Of a stretch of DNA of 64,000 nt, positions 58,170-64,000 are shown in pieces. This DNA is from Micromussa lordhowensis (Eukaryota; Cnidaria; Anthozoa; Scleractinia; Lobophylliidae), in contig OZ026606.1 in NCBI GenBank assembly GCA_964020085.1, positions 2,199,060-2,263,059 of the forward strand, read 5' to 3'. Below the pieces are notes generated by a model that saw only the letters and a program-made list of their open reading frames with translations, did not search any database and had not been told where the DNA came from. Position numbers and translations under genes: made by a program. Position 1 is the first letter of the stretch. Each line of letters opens with the position of its first letter.

Positions 58170-59230
58170 GTGAGTTGGTTCAGTTTATGGTTAATTTATT
58201 GCAATGCAGTACAACTGTCTCTCCGGGCCTCTCCTGTATAATGTATGTATAATGAACCACTTCTGTCAATCCACAAATACGGATTCGCGTGACAACTCAA
58301 TCTTGATTTACTCTTCATATTTTCTTTACGAGACTCCATACATTTTTCTATTAATTAGTTAGGAGAATTTTTTTTACTATCAACGCGACGCTTCGTTGGT
58401 GATCATTTGCCTAACTCTCATGACTTTTAAGCCTGAGAATGGATCAGTTCGCGATGAGATAACAGATTTTCATCAATCTTGAAGCGTGAGGTTAATGGGG
58501 TCCGTTATTTGCAATTCCTTTTATTGCCAATCAAATTCTATTTATTTTGTTTTCAGTCACAGTATTTACTTCATTAAAATTCAATTTGAATTAATAAGTA
58601 AATTCTTGGACAAGCGACGTCCGACTGTAGCTGATAAATTTTATTACGCTGACTGCATTCATTAAAATCCCAACAAGAAATCGATTCGCGTTAATTTTAA
58701 AGTCGATTTTCTATTAATCTCGATGTACTTTCATAGTAAGAATAGGTTATAAATCGATCATTCGCGAATAAGGCTGCCTTTCTTGGTCTTTTTTTATATT
58801 TTGTGTTATATCTTCGCCAAGCGTTTGTTACAAAACGTATACTTGTAACGGGGGGCACCAGCCTATGAAGAGATGTCGTCTTCTTCTACTTCTAGTCACA
58901 TCGTTGTCGATCTTAGAAAGGATGTTAGTGTACAATTTTAATTATTCGGGGTTTTCAAGTGAGGTATTATTTATTTTAAAACGAAAACAACCACACAACG
59001 GTATTTTGTTCCTTATACTGTTTGACTGTTTTGGGTCGTTCTAACTGTAAGGAAACTAAATCCGCTCCTAAAAACCATAAAGCTTTTTTTTAACTCCTTT
59101 TATCAACTCCTAATAACAATTTACTCCTAATAAGAACTTCTGGCTTTCCCTCTGACGTGTCAGAATATTTCTCAAAATGACCCCGCGTGTATTTTTGCTG
59201 CGACCTGAAGAACCACTAATATTTTTGCAT
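58170..59230. other. AT-rich intergenic DNA upstream of copy 6
   Basis: Apart from similarity of 58565-58640 to 51530-51600, nothing is recognised. No coding exon is supported. Confidence 0.45.
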
Positions 59231-59239
59231 CTTTATACT

Positions 59240-60010
59240 AGGTTTACACTAGAGGAAATTGTTCCGGATTCGTGATGAACCCGAACGTTTTAATACCGTT
59301 TACACACAAGAAGACGAATCCGAAATAAAAACTCCCCGGTTTGGTCATGTCTCTGGAGATTTTGAATCCGGAATTTAAAAGTGGGAACTTTGAATCCGAA
59401 AACTTTTGAATCCGGGGACTTTTCTCTCGAATCCGGATATTTTTCCGCCTGCGATATTTTTGAATTTGCGGTAGAACCAAAATGGCGGATCTATAGTAAT
59501 GTCTTAGTCACATTGATGGCGGTCGCTGGTCGCCTCATTCTGTTAGAGTTCCAGGCAATCTTTTACAGTATAATGGGTAATGCTTTATTCCTCAGAATAC
59601 AAAATTATCGACGCAAACAATGTTGACGTCCTTCACACTTTATCGGAGATGACGATGGCACGATCGAAAACCTGCACGAGTCTGGATAAGATGCGGCCAA
59701 ACGCCTGGTGAGATTACGTGACTGGCAACAACGTCGTCATCGAGTGGAAAGAAAACTTTAGACTGTCTCACCCTACCCCTTCGCCTTTTTTGGCCGCATT
59801 TTGTTTCTCGTTGTCGAGGCAACAAACAGCCTGTTAACCATTCCATCATGAATGTTCCCGGAGTTGTCGTCGTTTGTATACGGTTAAGGAATATATTTTT
59901 CAGTGTAAATGCCTAGGAATTCGAATACTCTAAAATTGATGAATCCGGAAACATTTACGACTGATCCGGAAAAAACTGACTTCAGTGAAATCGTAAACCC
60001 GAAAGCCGTA
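59240..60010. repeat. Repeat block rich in GAATCCGGA motifs
   Basis: Repeated GAATCCGGA/GAATCCGAA motifs lie in both halves (59240-59460 and 59940-59980), with a unique middle. It looks like a larger non-autonomous element. No terminal repeat or target duplication was defined, and the frames at 59244-59849 have no motif. Confidence 0.4.
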
Positions 60011-60056
60011 TTTTGGCTGGGTATTATGTTTTTAATGCATTTTTAATAATGGGGGA

Positions 60057-60309
60057 GCAGGGTTGGCGCAGTGGTGAGAGCGCTCGCCTTCCACCAATGT
60101 GTCCCGGGTTCGATTCCTGGACCCGGCGTCATATGTGGACTGAGTTTGTTGGTTCTCTACTCTGCTCCGAGAGGTTTTTAACCGGGTTCTCCGGTTTTCC
60201 CCTCTCCTCAGAAACCAACATTTGATTTGATTTGATTTATTTGATTTACAGTCTCCCCAATTAGTAGAGCACTCGTGCTCAGCTAGAATGATTTGAGACT
60301 CAAATAAAG

Positions 60310-60340
<31 letters not shown>
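60057..60340 (+). mobile_element. tRNA-derived SINE
   Basis: The head contains an A-box-like TGGCGCAGTGGTGAGAGCG (from 60064) and a perfect B-box GGTTCGATTCC (60107-60117), the internal RNA polymerase III promoter. A non-tRNA body follows and a (TTA)n tail ends at about 60340. The body contains a short TTGATT tandem and an AATAAAG motif before the tail. Confidence 0.85.
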
Positions 60341-60346
60341 AAATAT

Positions 60347-60628
60347 CTCATTTACGTTTCAAGCAATCAAGAATCTCTATGCTCATCTCACATATCTATG
60401 TTTTGGGTTGTTTTGTAAATTTTTTGGTGATTTTTAGGTATATTTGGAGAGAAATAGTTTTTCTCAAAGGATTAGTAAAATTGATGGAAATAGGAAATTG
60501 TGAAGATTTGTTGTTGTTTTAAAATTAGAGTTTGAAATTAAAAATTGATACATGCACTCCAGTGGTGTTCCATAATCCATTTTTTCCCTTTCAACCTCTC
60601 TTTAAACTTACCTTTGCCCCCGCCTTAA
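60347..60628. mobile_element. TTAA-type MITE, truncated copy B
   Basis: The right end (GCCCCCGCCTTAA) and the interior (TTGTAAATTTTTTGGTGATTT, TTTTTCTCAAAGGATTAGTAA) match the inverted 62374-62789 element closely. The left terminus is missing next to the SINE tail. Confidence 0.7.
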
Positions 60629-60902
60629 AAATAGGCATCGTATCGGTTGTGAAAACTGAGGTCGACTGCTAGTTGGCGGAATCGTGCAGCGCTCTTTAGA
60701 GTATCTCTCTGCTTTATTATCAACCACAAACACTGACAACTACCAACAAGTGCTTTGAAATTTTTAAATTGCTGCTAAGCATACGTTCCCATGTTTATTA
60801 TACTAATATTCCGCATCTAATTTACATCAAGATATAAGCGAACTTGTTGTTTATGATGAGCAAACAAGCTGAGGTTTTCTTTCTTCCTGCATTGCTATTA
60901 AG

Positions 60903-63345
60903 CTACTTCTGTGGTGGAGGGACCTCCTCGATCATGATCCGCATCACGGAGTTCCACCCGGTATAAGCATCAGAGCCGGATTTCCTCCCCACACAGTCAC
61001 CCACATTTATTCCCACTCGGACGGCTCCTGCGGGAATTCCCTGGCAATAACCTCCAATGTAATGCACTCTGTGTATGTTGCTGTCCGTTTTGCCGTGGTT
61101 TACGTAGATGTGAATAAGACCATCAATGGCGAGTGGACCGCTACATTCCACCCCGTCGAAGGTGAAATACCAGCGCTTACAGCAATTCAAGCAGTAAGCT
61201 AACCTGAGGTCACCATTGTACTCAACTTTCAAGGCCGTATCCTGGGCTTTCTTGACAAAAATGCAGTCCTAAAAAGATATATCACAAATTGAATATTAAT
61301 ATGAATTATAACATAGATAGGACCCTGCGCGCGCTCTGATTGGTGAAAACCCTGAAAAACCCATGTTTTGTCAGAGTTTAATATTCAATCTTCGTTCACT
61401 GCCTAAAATCCGCACGCGTCATTGGTTAAAATTGATCACGTGAGTTCCCGTTACCTAGCGACATCAAAGTGACAGAGTGCGTTATTACAATAACGCATAA
61501 AAACTGTGCAGTGTTCATTGTTTTCTTATTCAAACAGGTCGGGCGGGAAACCATTGAGAGTCTATCGCCAGCAGTGAACTCAAATTGAATATGAAAAGGG
61601 TTAGAGACTGTTAGTTCGTGTCTTGTTTTCAAATACATGCACTTGCTTACTGTACAATGAACTCGAAATTCCAATACTGCACTCAGCTTCGCTTCGTGCA
61701 GTATTGAAAATTTCTCGTTCATTGTACAGTAAGCGCGTGCGTGTATTTGAAAACAAAACACTCACAACAGTCTCTAACCCGTAAATACTATATGACTTTA
61801 TCATTCACCTACAAAACAATCGGTGTCTGTAGCCAGGGTATGGAGAAAAAGAGGGCGAGATCGTATATTTTATTTGCACGTGTAATCTAATGTGCTCGTG
61901 GATGGGCGCTTTAAGAATTCAGGCTCTGCAATAAACCATTGAGCATATTTTATCTGCGCCTAGAATCTGATGGGCTCATGGATCAGACCGGCTCTGGAAT
62001 AAACCTTGTTTAAAAGACACCTGAAGCTTAGATATTCTCAAGCCGTAGTTGTCAAATTTTTGACTGATATTTTATTACCTTTATCAGTCCATAGTCTCTT
62101 CCATCATTAAGATTGCTCCAGACACATTGTTTCCAGTTTTTCTGAGAGGCCTGGGTACCCTTTTCGCCCTTGGACCCTTCAGGGCCCATAGGTCCCACTT
62201 TGCCAGGCGCTCCAGCAGGCCCTCGAACGCCCTTGGCCCCATCTCTTCCATTGAGCCCGGGTACCCCCGGGACACCAGGTACACCACTTGCTGCGCATGT
62301 CGATGGAGTCACAGGGTACTGAGTCTTGAAAGGGAAGATAAACAGACGCAATTAAAAATTCAATTTCCAGTCTTTAAGGCGGGGGTAAACCTGAATTTAA
62401 GTGAAATTTTGTAAGTTTAAAGAGAGGTTGAAAGGGAAAAAAAGGATTATGGAACACCACCAGACAGTTGCCCGACCGCACAATGGCACCCCAGGTTGTT
62501 GGGCAACTGTTTGGAGTGTATCTACCAATTTTTAATTTCAAACTCTAATTTTAAAGCAACAACAAATCTTCAAAATTTCCTATTTCCATCAATTTTACTA
62601 ATCCTTTGCGAAAAACTATTTCTCTCCAAATATACCTAAAAATCACCAAAAAATTTACAAAACAACCCAAAACATAGATATGTGAGATGAGCAGAGAGAT
62701 TCTTGATTGCTTGAAACGTAAACAAGATATTTGCATTAAAAACATAATATCCAGCCAAAATACGGCTTTCATGTTTACCCCCGCCTTAAGTCCTGTACAA
62801 TCACGCTGTTATCTCTTCAAACTCTCCAAAAGCAAAGGTACACTGGGTTGTCAAAAATTTTTGGGCAACTAATTTTCTCTCTGTGTACCTCAATTTCACA
62901 AAGGAAAGGCCGCTAACGATGCGATCGAGCACGTTTAGAGCACAAGTGTGACTGCAAATGTGTTTAGAAAATTGTATATTCAATGAGCAATGCTTCGGCA
63001 AAAAGTGACTGACAAAGTGTGACTGCAAATGTGTTTAGAAAATTGTATATTCAATGAGGAATGCTTCGACAAAAACTCGTTGTCACTGACAGAAACGTAT
63101 AAAGCGCTAGTCTTCTCCCATTCCCATGTACTTTCAGGATTGGTTCTCAAAAGAATTTCCGATCTCAAATTTAGCCTGAGCTATATCGCAATGATTCAGG
63201 TATTGGGAAGGTTTTCATAATGCAGCGAATTAAATAAATTTATGCGATTAGTACGACTTTGTACAAAACTCACCGACTGGTTAGCAGTGAACACCATGTG
63301 TGGAATCATAAATCCAACCAGGCAAAGAAGGATGACGAAACTCAT
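60903..63345 (-). CDS. CTHRC1: CTHRC1-like secreted collagen protein, copy 7
   Basis: Exons: 63274-63345 (24-aa signal peptide, MSFVILLC...), 62079-62324 (collagen, 82 codons) and 60903-61268; all phase 0, 227 aa. It has about 15 Gly-X-Y triplets, from [10 protein letters not shown] to GEKGTQ, after STCAASG. NWKQCVW and DYGLIK follow. The C-terminal exon starts DCIF and is almost the same as those of copies 1 and 2. The signal exon is most like copy 2, while the collagen exon and part of intron 2 are most like copy 1. A CTTTCAG acceptor precedes the start codon, suggesting a non-coding first exon. Two MITEs sit in its introns. Confidence 0.9.
61598..61780. mobile_element. Hairpin MITE in intron 2 of copy 7
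   Basis: The arms begin GGGTTAGAGACTGTTAG and end with the complement. The centre pairs CAATACTGCAC with GTGCAGTATTG. The matching intron of copy 1 lacks this segment, so it inserted after the duplication. Confidence 0.82.
62374..62789. mobile_element. TTAA-flanked MITE, copy C (in intron 1 of copy 7)
   Basis: Bounded by TTAAGGCGGGGGTAAAC and GTTTACCCCCGCCTTAA. The TTAA at each edge suggests a piggyBac-like element. It is about 416 bp, the same size as copy A at 43620-44036. Confidence 0.82.
62944..63076. repeat. Two-copy direct repeat, period about 71 bp
   Basis: A unit starting AAGTGTGACTGCAAATGTG occurs twice (from 62944 and from 63015) with few differences, within intron 1 of CTHRC1-like copy 7. 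Confidence 0.85.
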
Positions 63346-63349
63346 TGTT

Positions 63350-64000
63350 TTAGCTTTTTCTTGGTCGTTGTCGGCAAGTTTTTCACTTCGAAACGTCTGA
63401 AAGAGAAAAAAGAAGCGTTACATGTAACCTCTATAGCTAGTTCAAGGAAATGGTGGAGAAAAAAAGGATTTAATGAACTTGGTTGAGTTTTAGAATATTT
63501 TTGACGGCAATGAGCCCTCCTCATTGTTCTGTTTTTAAGCTACAATGAACTGTGTTTGCCGAAGCAGTGGGCCAGTTCCCAAGCATAATTACCTTTTCTT
63601 TCCTCTTATACCGTGACTTGTATCGTTGTACAAAATAGTAGACTGGAACGACTCGATTCCCCTTTTTATCGGAAGAACTACAGGTACTGAAGTTTTAGAC
63701 TTGTTGTACTTCTCATATGTCGGACCCGAAAAAAAAATGCCTTCAGTTTTATTCTCTTGTTTCCCGTAAAAACGCGTTAATCTCCACACACGGGCTCTAA
63801 TTAATAAATATACATTATGCGATAAATGATAATGTTGACATTTTTATAATGAACTTTTGTTGATAAAATAGTTTATGCCCATCACGCTGTAGCATTTTAC
63901 GGTCCGGTGACTGCATATTAAAATTGGTCGAGAATGCCACGAAAAGGGCCTCATCAGCAAATTGAGAATATGACAGACCTGAAGAAAATATTTCAGAGAC
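63350..64000. other. Upstream region of copy 7
   Basis: Probably contains the non-coding first exon and promoter of copy 7. A CCCGTAAAAACGCGTTAATC motif at about 63765-63785 resembles part of the upstream blocks of copies 5 and 6. No other gene is supported. Confidence 0.4.

Overview
This is nuclear DNA of an animal, most likely an anthozoan cnidarian and probably a stony coral. Genes are split by GT/AG introns, intergenic DNA is AT-rich and packed with small hairpin transposons, a tRNA-derived SINE and LINE 3' ends are present, and the protein families are metazoan. The species assignment is an inference. No prokaryotic features (operons, ribosome binding sites, CRISPR) are present.

Layout. 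1-10.4 kb holds no convincing host gene: repeats, minisatellites and transposase remnants. 10.4-15.9 kb (minus) is a five-exon homologue of the UPF0547/C16orf87 family with two AT-hooks. 17.8-63.3 kb is a tandem array of seven genes related to CTHRC1 (collagen triple helix repeat containing 1), all on the minus strand and all built as three coding exons: signal peptide, Gly-X-Y collagen plus NWKQC motif, and the cysteine-rich C-terminal domain. Every coding intron is phase 0. Copies 1, 4, 5, 6 and 7 read through (230, 222, 243, 221 and 227 aa). Copy 2 has a 4-bp insertion and copy 3 a 1-bp deletion, so both look like pseudogenes. A fragment of an eighth copy lies near 47.5 kb.

Between CTHRC1-like copies 1 and 2 are two unrelated genes. 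One is a single-exon plus-strand integrase-like gene with an intact D,D,E triad (21.4-22.7 kb). The other is an 11-exon minus-strand HECT-type E3 ubiquitin ligase (24.4-33.2 kb, 1005 aa) with an N-terminal SAM-like fold and a ubiquitin-like region; every exon junction keeps the reading frame. Both genes start just downstream of the same repeat module made of T-runs and CGCGAC.

Mobile DNA. The clearest items are two 944-bp foldback elements, reverse-complement relatives of each other, each with its own 9-bp target duplication; one sits in a HECT intron and the other beside CTHRC1-like copy 2. There is also a PIF/Harbinger-type MITE with TAA duplications, a pogo-like MITE with TA duplications, a TTAA-flanked family seen three times, several hairpin MITEs (some nested), two LINE 3' ends and one SINE.

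Function. CTHRC1 family proteins are secreted glycoproteins with a short collagen stalk, linked in vertebrates to matrix remodelling and Wnt signalling. A clustered expansion suggests a diversified set of secreted matrix or signalling proteins in this animal. The embedded ubiquitin ligase and integrase show no sequence link to that role.
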